From Pseudomonas sp. MMS21 TM103 (GTDB lineage: Bacteria > Pseudomonadota > Gammaproteobacteria > Pseudomonadales > Pseudomonadaceae), in NCBI RefSeq assembly GCF_022132145.1, contig NZ_JAJISP010000005.1, positions 1-64,000 on the forward strand: a stretch of 64,000 bases of DNA, in the 5' to 3' direction. The stretch's first letter is position 1, and every line of letters begins with the position of its first letter. The notes below the pieces were generated by a model. That model was not told the origin of the DNA. It ran no database searches and saw only the letters and a program-made list of their open reading frames with translations. Of the stretch, positions 47,227 through 56,725 are shown one piece after another. A program made the position numbers and the translations under genes.

Positions 47227-48417
47227 ATGCCAACATTTGCAGTCAAAACCGCCCATGGCATCCCGCGCACGATCTGGGCGCTGGGATTTGTCAGCCTGTT
47301 CATGGATATGTCATCGGAGTTGGTACACAGCCTGCTGCCGCTGTTTCTAGTGGGTACGCTGGGCGCCAGCATGCTTACTGTCGGGCTGATCGAAGGGCTC
47401 GCCGAGGCTAGCGCGTTGCTGGTCAAGGTGTTTTCCGGCGCGCTCAGCGACTTCATCGGCCGACGCAAAGGTTTGCTGCTGTTCGGCTACGGCCTTGCCG
47501 CGCTGAGCAAACCGTTGTTTCCCTTGGCCGGATCGGCGGAAACGGTTTTCACCGCGCGCTTGCTGGACAGAATCGGCAAGGGCATTCGTGGCGCTCCGCG
47601 CGATGCATTGATCGCCGACGTGGCCCCGGCCGCTAGCCGCGGCGCCTGCTTCGGCCTGCGTCAGTCGATGGATACTGCAGGTGCCTTTCTCGGGCCGATC
47701 CTGGCGATCCTGCTGATGCTCTGGTTCAGCGGGGACATCACCCTGGTGCTGTGGTTTGCGCCGATCCCCGCACTGCTGGCGGTGGCAGTGCTCTGGACCG
47801 GTGTCCGCGAACCGGCACGGCCAGCGCATGCCCTGCCGTTGCACTCGCCTGTGCGACTGAAATCCTTAGCGCTGTTCTCCCAGGGATTCTGGTGGGTGGT
47901 CGGCATAGGCGCGGTCTTCACCCTGGCCCGCTTCAGCGAAGCCTTTCTGCTGCTGCGCGCCGCGCAGCTGGGCCTCCCCCTCGCCTGGGTGCCCCTCGTC
48001 ATGGTGGTGATGGCCGCGTTCTACATGCTCTCGGCCTACCCGGCGGGCCAGTGGTCGGATCGCATCGACCGCAGCACGTTGCTGGGTGCCAGCTTGCTGC
48101 TGCTGATCCTCGCCGATCTACTGCTGGCCTACGCTGAATCGGTCATCACAGTTATGTTCGGCGTCGCCCTATGGGGCCTGCATATGGGCTTCAGCCAGGG
48201 CATTCTGGCAGCGCTGGTGGCGGATACCACACCAGCCGATCTCAAAGGCAGCGCCTTTGGTCTGTTCAATCTGGTCAGCGGTATCGCCGTACTACTGGCC
48301 AGCGCGACGGCCGGCTGGCTGTGGCAGTCCTATGGCGCCGCCGCGACCTTCTATGCCGGCGCCGGCCTGGCTGCCGCCGCTCTGTTCCTGCTCGGGCTCA
48401 GACGGATTGGTCAATGA
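47227..48417 (+). CDS. MFS transporter
   Basis: 396-residue major facilitator with about twelve helices from the ATG at 47227 (AGGAAG ahead). Family motifs include FSGALSDFIGRRKGLLLFGY after helix 2 and RLLDRIGKGIRGAPRDALIAD, a sequence typical of a group of uncharacterised MFS proteins. It stands alone between the small charged genes and a 538-base gap. The substrate is unknown. Confidence 0.85.
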   Translation: MPTFAVKTAHGIPRTIWALGFVSLFMDMSSELVHSLLPLFLVGTLGASMLTVGLIEGLAEASALLVKVFSGALSDFIGRRKGLLLFGYGLAALSKPLFPLAGSAETVFTARLLDRIGKGIRGAPRDALIADVAPAASRGACFGLRQSMDTAGAFLGPILAILLMLWFSGDITLVLWFAPIPALLAVAVLWTGVREPARPAHALPLHSPVRLKSLALFSQGFWWVVGIGAVFTLARFSEAFLLLRAAQLGLPLAWVPLVMVVMAAFYMLSAYPAGQWSDRIDRSTLLGASLLLLILADLLLAYAESVITVMFGVALWGLHMGFSQGILAALVADTTPADLKGSAFGLFNLVSGIAVLLASATAGWLWQSYGAAATFYAGAGLAAAALFLLGLRRIGQ

Positions 48418-48955
48418 GGATGCAACCCGTCCTGCTCGCCACAGGTCGTTGCCGTGGCCAGTACTGTCAGTCGGAAATCCACGCCAGCCCTGAACAAACC
48501 GGGCCAATTCGCGGCCAGACAACCGTCATGCCTTTGCTGTATCGTCGGACGAGTTCATCGGCAGCAGCCTTCCTGATGAGAGGACCACTCTAGCAGCGCT
48601 GCGCGCCACATCGACGCCGCTGAATTTGCACCAGGGCACGGCCCAGTTCTGCAGATGCAAAAGACCAGTGCGGTGAAGGACAGTAGCCCGAAGCGGCCTC
48701 TGCGGCTTCGCCGGAAGGAATCCGTAGCGTCCCTTTAATGGGCTCGGCCGGATCAAGGTGGCTAACCCCGCGCGACGTTGTCGCGCTATCTACCCAGTTC
48801 GACTGATGTGCCTATCAGCCCTGCAGAGGGTGGTTTACGCGCGTCCATGGACGGGCAGAGCCACAGTTTACTGAATAGCGTCATGACCCGCGGAAGCGAG
48901 AGCTCCCCCGGTGTCTGTGCTGCAGCCCAGCCAACCTGGATAATTCAAGGACACC
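48418..48955. other. 538-base gap, no convincing gene
   Basis: No frame has both a ribosome site and protein-like composition. The stretch near 48680-48730 resembles a common Pseudomonas intergenic repeat rather than coding DNA. One short perfect dyad, GCGCGAC-GTT-GTCGCGC at 48770-48786, is visible. The downstream promoter for the protease gene should lie in the last 150 bases. Confidence 0.5.
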
Positions 48956-49693
48956 ATGATGATTGAACCCATTTTGCTCACTGCAGCCCGCCTCTGTACC
49001 TTCAATCAGCACAAGCAGCTGACCAATGCCAGCAGCTTTTTCTTCGCCCGCGACGAGCGCCTGTTCCTCGTCACCAGCCGGCACGTGATGATTGATGCGC
49101 AGAACCAGCACTTCCCGGATCGTATTGAAATCGAACTGCATACCGACCCGGACAATATCGCCCAGTCCATCGGCATCTCGATCCCACTCTACCGCGACGG
49201 CGAAAGCCTGTGGCGCCAGGGCCTGGACTCCACTGGCGAGATCGATGTGGCAGTGATCGAACTGGATCGCGCCGCCTTGCCCGCAACCGCGTTCTACCGT
49301 GCCTTTACCCCTGCACACCTGTATGGCCCGACCGCCGAGGTCGAGGTCGGCACCTCCCTGCTGGTGGTCGGTTTCCCCCTGGGTTTCCACGACACCCTGC
49401 ACCACATGCCCGTGGTGCGCCAGGCGGTGATCGCCTCCTCGTTCGGCTTGCGCTTTCAGAGCAAGGGCTACTTTCTCAGCGATGCCCGGACGCACCGCGG
49501 CATCAGCGGCGCGCCCGTGGTGACGCGGGTCGCCAATACTCCAGAGAATGGCCTCGGCGACCTGCCATGGATGCTCCTGGGCGTGCACTCGGCCCGCCTC
49601 GATGTGGGCACCCGCGACCTGCAACTGGACGAAGCACTCGGGCTCAACTGCACCTGGTACGCCGACATCCTGCTGACCCTCACCGAGAACTGA
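48956..49693 (+). CDS. Trypsin-like serine peptidase without signal peptide
   Basis: 245-residue protein of the chymotrypsin-like fold. The triad is recognisable: His in LVTSRHVM, Asp in GEIDVAVIELD and Ser in HRGISGAPVV (GxSGxP). No signal peptide or membrane segment is visible, so it would act in the cytoplasm, unlike most bacterial trypsin-like proteases. AAGGA precedes two adjacent ATG codons (48956 and 48959). It is isolated, with no obvious partner. Proteolysis has to be shown; some relatives only bind. Confidence 0.75.
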   Translation: MMIEPILLTAARLCTFNQHKQLTNASSFFFARDERLFLVTSRHVMIDAQNQHFPDRIEIELHTDPDNIAQSIGISIPLYRDGESLWRQGLDSTGEIDVAVIELDRAALPATAFYRAFTPAHLYGPTAEVEVGTSLLVVGFPLGFHDTLHHMPVVRQAVIASSFGLRFQSKGYFLSDARTHRGISGAPVVTRVANTPENGLGDLPWMLLGVHSARLDVGTRDLQLDEALGLNCTWYADILLTLTEN

Positions 49694-49900
49694 GAACTCT
49701 CGCCTAGCGCGGCCGCCTGCAAATGCCCGCGACGGCATTGCACCAGGTGAAAAGCAGAGTCCTTTAGCTCGCTAAACTCCCCCGCCTTTCACGCAGCGAG
49801 CCTTGCCGCGAACGCCTCAAGGCAGTCTCGCGACGGCGCTCGATCACCCAGACAGAGCAGTCCCCCGGCCCATGCATACGCTCGGTATTACCGAAGCCGG

Positions 49901-49940
49901 ATAAACCCGGGCAGGCCGAGAGGGATTGCCGCGGGTTTAT
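49901..49940 (-). terminator. Terminator-like hairpin after pgm
   Basis: Nine-base arms ATAAACCCG and CGGGTTTAT with an internal GGCA/TGCC pairing, 25 bases after the pgm stop. A second small hairpin (TCGGTA-T-TACCGA, 49882-49894) follows. Confidence 0.55.
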
Positions 49941-49964
49941 GGGGTGTTACCAAGGAAGCCGAAC

Positions 49965-51617
49965 TCAGCCCGTGGCCAGTGCCACGTCGACGATCTGCTG
50001 CGCCTCGCCAAGAATCCGCTGCAGGTGCGCCGGGTCGCGGTAGCTCTCGGCGTAGATCTTGTAGATGTCCTCGGTACCCGATGGCCGCGCGGCGAACCAG
50101 CCGCCAGCGCTGATCACCTTGATCCCGCCCAGCGCCGCGCCGTTGCCCGGCGCCTTGTCGAGCACCTGGGTGATCGCATCGCCGGCCAGCTGAGTGCTGT
50201 GCACCTGCTGCGGCGAGAGCTGGCTCAAGGCTTTCTTCTGCACGGGGGTGGCCGGCGCATCGACGCGGTCGGCCACTATCTCGCCGAACTCCTCGGTCAG
50301 GCCGCGATACAGTTCGCCCGGGTCGCGAGCGCAACTGGCGGTCATTTCCGCGGCCAGCAGGGCCAGCGCCATGCCGTCCTTGTCGGTGGTCCAGACGCTG
50401 CCGTCACGGCGCAACAACGTAGCACCGGCGCTTTCCTCACCCGCAAAGCCCAGCGAGCCGTCGAACAGGCCACCGGCGAACCACTTGAAGCCGACTGGCA
50501 CTTCCAGCAGCGGCCGACCCAGACGGGCACTGACCCGATCGATCATGGCACTGCTGACCAGGGTCTTGCCCACTGCCGCTGAAGCGCTCCACTGCGGGCG
50601 ATGCTGGAACAGGTAATCGATGGCCACGCTGAGAAAGTGGTTGGCCGGCAGCAAGCCGACGCTGGGCGCGACTATGCCGTGGCGGTCGTAGTCGGTGTCG
50701 CAGGCAAAGGCGATGTCGTAGCCATCCTTGAGGCCGATCAGCCGTTGCATGGCGTGGCTCGACGAAGGGTCCATGCGGATCTGACCGTCCCAATCCAGGC
50801 TCATGAAGGCGAACTGCGGGTCTACGACCTGGCTGACCACATGCAGATCGAGCCCATACTGCTCAGCGATACGCGACCAGTAATGCACGCCCGCACCGCC
50901 CAGCGGATCGACGCCCATACGCAGCCCGGCCGCGCGGATCACCGCGAAATCGATCACGCTGCCCAGGTCACCGACATAGGCCGCCAGGTAATCGTGCTCA
51001 TGGGTAGTCGGCGCCTGACGTGCCTGGGCCAGCGGCATGCGTTTGACCTGCTTGAGGCCACCTTCGAGCAAGGCATTGGCGCGGTTCTGCACCCAGTTGG
51101 TGATGTCGCTGTCAGCCGGGCCGCCATTGCACGGGTTGTATTTGAAGCCGCCGCTGTCCGGCGGATTGTGCGAAGGGGTGATCACGATGCCGTCGGCCAG
51201 GCCCGTGGCGCGCCCCCGGTTGTGCACCAGAATGGCGTGGGATATCGCCGGGGTCGGGGTGAATTCGCCACCGGCGGAAATCATGGTCTGAACGCCATTG
51301 GCGGCCAGCACCTCCAGCGCCGTGTCGAGCGCTGGCTGCGACAGGGCATGGCTGTCTGCGCCGATATACAGCGGGCCGTCGATGCCCTGCGCTTCACGGT
51401 AATCGCAGATCGCCTGGCTGATGGCGAGCACGTGGTACTGGTTGAAGCTGGAGGCCAACGAACTGCCGCGGTGCCCCGAGGTGCCGAAGGCCACGCGCTG
51501 GGTGGCCACGCTGGGATCGGGCTGCAGATCGAAGTAAGCGGCCAGCAGTTGTTCGATATCGACCAACATCTCTGCAGGCGCCGGCTGGCCGGCCAAAGGA
51601 TGGATGCGTGAACTCAA
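49965..51617 (-). CDS. pgm: Phosphoglucomutase (alpha-D-glucose phosphate-specific)
   Basis: Interconverts glucose 1-phosphate and glucose 6-phosphate, 550 residues, cytoplasmic. The phospho-serine is Ser149 in ITPSHNPPDSGGFKYN; the metal loop is CDTDYDRHG, the sugar loop GEESAGAT and the phosphate loop ARPSGTEDIYKIYAES. This is the E. coli Pgm type rather than AlgC. It is monocistronic, with a terminator-like hairpin downstream and a 629-base gap upstream. Confidence 0.95.
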   Translation of the reverse strand: MSSRIHPLAGQPAPAEMLVDIEQLLAAYFDLQPDPSVATQRVAFGTSGHRGSSLASSFNQYHVLAISQAICDYREAQGIDGPLYIGADSHALSQPALDTALEVLAANGVQTMISAGGEFTPTPAISHAILVHNRGRATGLADGIVITPSHNPPDSGGFKYNPCNGGPADSDITNWVQNRANALLEGGLKQVKRMPLAQARQAPTTHEHDYLAAYVGDLGSVIDFAVIRAAGLRMGVDPLGGAGVHYWSRIAEQYGLDLHVVSQVVDPQFAFMSLDWDGQIRMDPSSSHAMQRLIGLKDGYDIAFACDTDYDRHGIVAPSVGLLPANHFLSVAIDYLFQHRPQWSASAAVGKTLVSSAMIDRVSARLGRPLLEVPVGFKWFAGGLFDGSLGFAGEESAGATLLRRDGSVWTTDKDGMALALLAAEMTASCARDPGELYRGLTEEFGEIVADRVDAPATPVQKKALSQLSPQQVHSTQLAGDAITQVLDKAPGNGAALGGIKVISAGGWFAARPSGTEDIYKIYAESYRDPAHLQRILGEAQQIVDVALATG

Positions 51618-52246
51618 AATTGTCTCCCTGAATAACGTGTACAGCCCCTAGCCTAACAGGCGCCGACACAATCGCCGACCGCCCCGCCGCCGCTCAATCC
51701 CTTTTAGCCAACCAGAGCCACGGGGAAATCTGCGGCAGATCTTCGCCGCGCCCTCGACATAGCGCCGCTGCCCAGCAGTTGGTCGTCGACCAACTGCTGG
51801 GCAGCGGCGGGTGTAAATCTCTCCGGGTGTCGACGGCAGCTGAACGGCTCCCCCCTGATACCGTTAATCATCAAACTAACCGCAGAGCACTCGATGCCAG
51901 GTATTGCGGTTCACGCCGGTGCCCAACAGTCGCGCTGAAGAACGTACTTGCGCCGTAAGGCTGCATCAGCAATGACCCTGATTTCCGGCGGCTAAGTGCG
52001 CCACCGCACAGACGATTCGTCTCGCCATGGACATCGTGACAATCGCACGACAATTGATTTTTTGCGGGCGGTGCAATTCATGCCGAATGCCCGAACAGGA
52101 AAAGATCAAGTCCCCAATTACTGCCCTGCCGAACCGCCAACCCAGAACGGTGGCCCCCAGGACTACGTCCGGGTTAACAACAGTTCATGGCAACAACGCG
52201 GCGAAAGCACAACCCACTGCACTGCTGATCCCAGTGGAGAAGCAAC
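51618..52246. other. 629-base gap between pgm and the BON gene
   Basis: No gene recognised. It holds the 47-base perfect palindrome at 51763-51809 and the promoters of pgm and the BON-domain gene. The part at about 51990-52240 is less GC-rich than the neighbours and has no coding pattern. Confidence 0.5.
51763..51809. repeat. 47-base perfect palindrome upstream of pgm
   Basis: Two 23-base arms, 51763-51785 and 51787-51809, perfectly complementary around a single T at 51786. It begins CGCCGCTGCCCAGCAG. No U-run follows on either strand. It lies 146 bases upstream of the pgm start and about 440 bases before the BON gene. Function unknown. Confidence 0.85.
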
Positions 52247-52813
52247 ATGCCCTTGCACCCATGCAAAAACGCTCTCACAGCCGGCTTCGGCTTTGCCATA
52301 GTCGCAACAATAAGCAACATAGTCGGCGCGCAGCCACTCTCTCAGGACGTTGCCGATGCCCGGCAGGAAACCCAAGTCTGGAAAGCCTATGCGCTGAATC
52401 CACATTTAAGCGCTGACGCCCTTGAGGTGTCCGTGCTCAATGGCAAGGCCACCCTGAGCGGCGAGGTAGAGACCGCCGCCAACAAGACGCTGGCCAAAGC
52501 CATCGCGCTGAGCGTCCACGGAATCGTCGCCGTGGATAACCGGATAGTGGTGCAAACGAAGCTGATCGAGGTCGACAGCCAGGTCCGGGCTGGCACCGAA
52601 CAACCTGACAACGGCCGCTGGATCAGCGATCCAGAGCAGTCGGCCTTCTTGCACACCAACGGTACAAGTCCCCCCCTTACTCCGCTTGACCGCGGCACAG
52701 TGAGAAAGCCGGGCGACAGGCCAGCCAACCGCGCCACATTTTCCACGGCGCAAGAACGGCCACGGCCCTTGCCCGAACTTAAAAGTCTTTATCCTGATGC
52801 ATTCAGGTTTTAG
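52247..52813 (+). CDS. BON-domain periplasmic protein
   Basis: 188-residue protein with a signal peptide (about residues 1-28, ending VGAQP) and one BON domain (about 40-105: ALEVSVLNGKATLSGEVETAANKTLAKAIALSVHGIVAVDNRIVV), a phospholipid-binding module of osmotic-stress proteins such as OsmY. The remaining 80 residues are low-complexity and lack the second BON domain many relatives have. GGAGAAG precedes the start. First gene of an apparent envelope/stress cluster. Confidence 0.8.
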   Translation: MPLHPCKNALTAGFGFAIVATISNIVGAQPLSQDVADARQETQVWKAYALNPHLSADALEVSVLNGKATLSGEVETAANKTLAKAIALSVHGIVAVDNRIVVQTKLIEVDSQVRAGTEQPDNGRWISDPEQSAFLHTNGTSPPLTPLDRGTVRKPGDRPANRATFSTAQERPRPLPELKSLYPDAFRF

Positions 52814-52852
52814 TTCAGCGGGTGATCGCTGATGGCGCTGTTGCATGCTGTA

Positions 52853-52871
52853 GGCATAGGCTCGCTATGCC
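52853..52871. promoter_or_regulatory. Inverted repeat before the GGDEF-EAL gene
   Basis: Perfect 7-base arms GGCATAG and CTATGCC with a 5-base spacer, about 31 bases before the ATG at 52902. A candidate operator or leader hairpin. Confidence 0.4.
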
Positions 52872-52901
52872 ATGGAGATGGTTCAAAGGAGTGAATACGA
52901 C

Positions 52902-54992
52902 ATGGCCAATCGAATCCTGATCATCAGCGCTGACGCCGCTGATGCAGCGGTGTTGCGAGAGGTACTGGGCAAGGCCAAAGACGGTCTATTCATCATCGAA
53001 TGGCTGACCTGTCTTGCCGATGCCCTGGAAAGGCTCAACACCGGCGATATCGACGCGATCCTGACGGCGCTCTCGCTGCCTGATTGCCAAGGTCTGGAGA
53101 CTTTCGACAAGCTGTTCGCCCTGGTACCCCACACGCCCATCATGGCCCTCTGCGAAGCGGATGAAGACCTCGCGGAGCAAGCGGTACAACGGGGCGCACA
53201 TGGCTACCTGGGAAAAGGTCATCTTGGCAGTTACCTGGTCGCGCAATCGCTGCGTAACATCATCCAGCGCAGTGCCGTCAGGGAAAGCATCTTGATAGAA
53301 AAGGCGCGCGCCGAGACCACCCTCAACTCGATCAGCGATGCGGTCATCGGCACGGACCTGGCAGGCAATGTCGACTACCTGAATGTGGCGGCCGAGCAGA
53401 TGACTGGCTGGTCTCGGCAGGAAGCTGGCGGCCGCCCCATCGCCGAAGTAATGCATATCGTCAACAGTACGACGCGCAAGTTGGTGCACAACCCGATCAA
53501 GCGGGTACTCGAGCAGGGCAAGCCGCAGACCCTGGCCGCAGGTACGATCCTGATCAAACGCGATGGCAGCGAAGCCATGATCGAAGACTCCGCCGCGCCA
53601 ATCCACGACTCCAGCGGAAAGATCAGCGGCGCCGTGATCGTGTTCCATGACATCAGCGCCGCGCAGGCGATGACCGTGAAAATGGCCCACTTGGCGCAAC
53701 ATGACTTCTTGACCAATCTACCCAACCGCCTGCTCCTCAATGACCGTATCGAACAAGCGATAACCTTGGCCGAACGCCACGGCACCAATCTCGCCGTACT
53801 TTTCCTCGACCTGGACAACTTCAAGCACATCAACGATTCACTGGGCCACGCCATCGGTGACCAACTGCTGCAATCGGTTGCTCAGAGCCTGTGTGCTTGC
53901 GTACGTAGCTCCGACACTGTGAGTCGCCTGGGGGGCGACGAGTTTGTGGTGCTGGTCGCGCAAGAGCATCAGGCTGAATACGCCGCCCTAACGGCAGAAA
54001 AGATCCTCAGTTCACTGGCAAGGCCACACCACATTACGGCGCATGAACTGCACGTGACGACCAGTATCGGCATCAGCATTTATCCAAGCGATGGCCTGAA
54101 CGCAGAAAGCTTGATCAAGCATGCCGACACCGCGATGTACCGGGCCAAGGAGCATGGTCGTAACAACTTCCAGTTTTTCAAGAATGAGATGAACGTCCAC
54201 GCGCACGAGCGGCAACTCATCGAAGGCCATTTACGCGCGGCCTTGGAGCGGCAGGAGTTCGTCCTGCATTATCAACCCAAGGTTAATCTGCTTAGCGGCA
54301 CGATCATGGGTGCGGAGGCACTGCTGCGCTGGAACCACCCGCAATGGGGGCTGGTTTTGCCCAGCCGTTTTGTGTCGATTGCGCAAGAGTGCGGCCTGAT
54401 TGTGCCAATTGGTCGCTGGGTGCTAGGCGAAGCCTGTGCCCAGGCCAAACGCTGGCAAGACGTCACCGCGCGGGCCACACCGGTTGCAGTCAACCTCTGC
54501 GCAGAAGAGTTTCGCCATCAGGATTTCGTTGCAGGCGTTCACGCCATCTTGAGCGACAGCGGATTGGCGCCTGGCAACCTACAACTGGAAGTGAGCGAAA
54601 GCGTCCTGATGCGCGATGCCAAGGGCAGCATCGCGATACTCCATCAACTCAAGGAGATGGGCATCCAGACTGCGGTGGACGACTTCGGTATCGGCTGCTC
54701 TAGCTTGAGCTACCTGAGTCAGTTCCCGATCGATTTCTTGAAAATTGACCAGTCATTCGTCCATGCCATTGGCTCAACGAAGGGCAATAATGGCGCAATC
54801 ATCCGTGCCGTAATCGCCATGGGTGCCAGTCTCAATCATCGAGTGATCGCCAAAGGCGTCGAGCAGCAAGCACAACTGGCATTTCTGCAAGAACAGCGGT
54901 GTGAGGAAGGACAGGGCCACTATTTCGGCCGGCCGCTGGTTGCAGAGCAGTTCTCCAGACTTCTGCAGACGGGCCTTGGCACAACGCTCTAG
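52902..54992 (+). CDS. REC-like/PAS/GGDEF/EAL protein with altered receiver and EAL residues
   Basis: 696-residue soluble protein from the ATG at 52902 (AAAGGAG ahead). Domains: receiver-like (1-120), PAS (about 135-250), GGDEF (about 265-425), EAL (about 440-690). The receiver lacks its phospho-acceptor: AILTALSLPD has Ala56 where Asp is expected. GGDEF is intact (RLGGDEF) with an RSSD inhibitory site. The EAL motif and DDFGIG are present, but the late AEGVE motif reads AKGVE with Lys651 in place of a conserved active-site glutamate. It is therefore likely to make c-di-GMP, with phosphodiesterase activity doubtful. Confidence 0.88.
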   Translation: MANRILIISADAADAAVLREVLGKAKDGLFIIEWLTCLADALERLNTGDIDAILTALSLPDCQGLETFDKLFALVPHTPIMALCEADEDLAEQAVQRGAHGYLGKGHLGSYLVAQSLRNIIQRSAVRESILIEKARAETTLNSISDAVIGTDLAGNVDYLNVAAEQMTGWSRQEAGGRPIAEVMHIVNSTTRKLVHNPIKRVLEQGKPQTLAAGTILIKRDGSEAMIEDSAAPIHDSSGKISGAVIVFHDISAAQAMTVKMAHLAQHDFLTNLPNRLLLNDRIEQAITLAERHGTNLAVLFLDLDNFKHINDSLGHAIGDQLLQSVAQSLCACVRSSDTVSRLGGDEFVVLVAQEHQAEYAALTAEKILSSLARPHHITAHELHVTTSIGISIYPSDGLNAESLIKHADTAMYRAKEHGRNNFQFFKNEMNVHAHERQLIEGHLRAALERQEFVLHYQPKVNLLSGTIMGAEALLRWNHPQWGLVLPSRFVSIAQECGLIVPIGRWVLGEACAQAKRWQDVTARATPVAVNLCAEEFRHQDFVAGVHAILSDSGLAPGNLQLEVSESVLMRDAKGSIAILHQLKEMGIQTAVDDFGIGCSSLSYLSQFPIDFLKIDQSFVHAIGSTKGNNGAIIRAVIAMGASLNHRVIAKGVEQQAQLAFLQEQRCEEGQGHYFGRPLVAEQFSRLLQTGLGTTL

Positions 54993-55039
54993 GCAATGCT
55001 GCAGAAGTCTGTTGTACCAAGCGAACCGAGACCTGCGGC

Positions 55040-55747
55040 CTACTTCAGCAACTGCGCGTAGTCATCGATGGCCGCCTCGTAACACTCGCAAGAGGCGGCC
55101 TCTAGCCCTTTGCGGTCGAGGATGCTGATCTCGCCACGGGTGTAGTGAATCAGGCCGCGCAGCTGCAAGACACCTGCGGCGACGGTGACGCCACTTCGGC
55201 GCACCCCGAGCATGTCGGCCAGGTATTCGTGGGTAAGGTAGAAGTGATCGGCGTGCGCGCGATCATGGGTCATCAGCAACCAGCGTGCCAGACGCGGTTC
55301 GATTTCATGGAAATGGGTGCAGGCGGCGGTTTGCGACAGCTGCGCCATCAGTACATACAGGTAGCGGTTGAGTGTGCGCAGCAGCTCCGGACACTCCTGC
55401 AGCTCGCGACGAAAATGTGCAGCGTTGATCCGCAATACAGTGCCGGCGCCCTGCACCACCGCGCGCATCGGCACACTGTTCACGCCCAGAACCAGGGTCG
55501 CGCCGAGCATGCCTTCATTGCCGATCAGGCCCATTTCCAGTGGCTGATGATCACGCAGCGTGGTCACCAGCGAGATAAACCCGGTCAGCGGAAAGTACAG
55601 GTGGCGTAGGGTTTGCTCCGGCTCGCAGAGGATGGTGCCGAACACTAGATCGACTGGCTCGCAGCACTCCAGGAATCGTTGCGACTCCTTGTGCGGCAAA
55701 CTTGCAAGCAGCTGGTTAACCACGGGAGCCTTGATTGCTGCTGACAT
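55040..55747 (-). CDS. Crp/Fnr-family regulator A
   Basis: 235-residue regulator from the ATG at 55747 (AGGA ahead; an in-frame ATG 28 codons earlier is possible). A cyclic-nucleotide-type beta roll (about 15-130) is followed by a helix-turn-helix LTHEYLADMLGVRRSGVTVAAGVL. The N-terminal cysteine cluster of FNR is absent, so it is not an iron-sulfur oxygen sensor. The ending CECYEAAIDDY resembles that of regulator B, the neighbouring gene. The ligand is unknown. Confidence 0.87.
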   Translation of the reverse strand: MSAAIKAPVVNQLLASLPHKESQRFLECCEPVDLVFGTILCEPEQTLRHLYFPLTGFISLVTTLRDHQPLEMGLIGNEGMLGATLVLGVNSVPMRAVVQGAGTVLRINAAHFRRELQECPELLRTLNRYLYVLMAQLSQTAACTHFHEIEPRLARWLLMTHDRAHADHFYLTHEYLADMLGVRRSGVTVAAGVLQLRGLIHYTRGEISILDRKGLEAASCECYEAAIDDYAQLLK

Positions 55748-55910
55748 TCCTGCGTCCTGCAGCACGAGAAAGTCGGGAAGCGACACAGGAAAGGTGCCGA
55801 ACAGTCCCGATTCGGCAGTCTGATAGAGCAACGCTGGCTTGTCTGTTCGCTATGGTACGGATGGCGCTAATACCTTGATTGGCATGGAATATGGTGTGCT
55901 GCCCAACCCA

Positions 55911-56645
55911 TTAACCCAGCGCCACCGCTTGCACCGCAAAGGGTAGCAGGCGATCCGTTTCCTTCTTTACCACGGCATAGCACTCGCAGCTCATCAGCTC
56001 GAGCATGGGTCGGTTGATCACCTTGATGCGCCCGCGACTGTATTCGATCACCCCTGATCGATGCAGCTTGCCAGCCGCCTCGGTGACGCCCTCGCGGCGC
56101 ACGCCCAACATATTGGCGATCAGTTCCTGGGTCATGACCAGATCATTGGTTGGCAAGCGATCGAGCGACAGTAGCAACCAGCGACAGAGTTGCTGGTCAA
56201 TCGAATGGTGGCGGTTACACACCGCCGTCTGCGCCATTTGCGTGATCAGCGCCTGGGTATAACGCAGCATCAGGTGCAGCATCTCGCTGTAGCGATTGAC
56301 CTCATCCTTGAACTGCCGCGACGGCAGTCGATACGCGTATCCGGCGCTTTGCACGATGGCACGGCTGGTGGTGCTCTCGCCGCCCATGAACACGGCGACG
56401 CCAATAAACCCTTCATTGCCGACGACGGAAATTTCCGCCGACGCACCGTTCTCCATCACGTAGAGCAGCGAGACAATCGAATCGGTTGGAAAATACACGT
56501 GGCTCAAGGTATCGCCGGACTCATACAGGACCTTGCCCAAGGGCAGTGGCACCAGCTCCAGCTTAGGTTGTAAGCGATTTTGAACGTCCAGAGGCAAGGC
56601 AGCCAAAAGATGATTTTTCTGTGGTGTTGCGGACAACTCAGGCAT
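55911..56645 (-). CDS. Crp/Fnr-family regulator B
   Basis: 244-residue paralogue of regulator A, same orientation, 163 bases away. The helix-turn-helix is MTQELIANMLGVRREGVTEAAGKL, close to that of regulator A in the recognition helix, so the two may share sites. There is no FNR cysteine cluster, and the C-terminus has CECYAVVKKE. Two copies of the 15-base gapped dyad lie 80-140 bases upstream. Confidence 0.87.
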   Translation of the reverse strand: MPELSATPQKNHLLAALPLDVQNRLQPKLELVPLPLGKVLYESGDTLSHVYFPTDSIVSLLYVMENGASAEISVVGNEGFIGVAVFMGGESTTSRAIVQSAGYAYRLPSRQFKDEVNRYSEMLHLMLRYTQALITQMAQTAVCNRHHSIDQQLCRWLLLSLDRLPTNDLVMTQELIANMLGVRREGVTEAAGKLHRSGVIEYSRGRIKVINRPMLELMSCECYAVVKKETDRLLPFAVQAVALG

Positions 56646-56660
56646 CTCACACTCTATAAA

Positions 56661-56685
56661 TGAGGGGGGACAGAGCCACCCCTCA
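56661..56685. promoter_or_regulatory. Inverted repeat upstream of Crp/Fnr regulator B
   Basis: Perfect 7-base arms TGAGGGG and CCCCTCA with an 11-base spacer, beginning 16 bases upstream of the regulator B start; a candidate operator or leader hairpin. Confidence 0.4.
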
Positions 56686-56725
56686 GGATCAGCTTATCGG
56701 TATTAATAGATAGGGTTATATGTAC

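Noticed and set aside
48526..48756. A 76-codon minus-strand frame
   Set aside because: Its sequence looks like a translated Pseudomonas intergenic repeat and there is no good ribosome site.
51763..51809. The long palindrome as an intrinsic terminator
   Set aside because: No U-run on either side and it lies upstream of pgm and far from any gene end.
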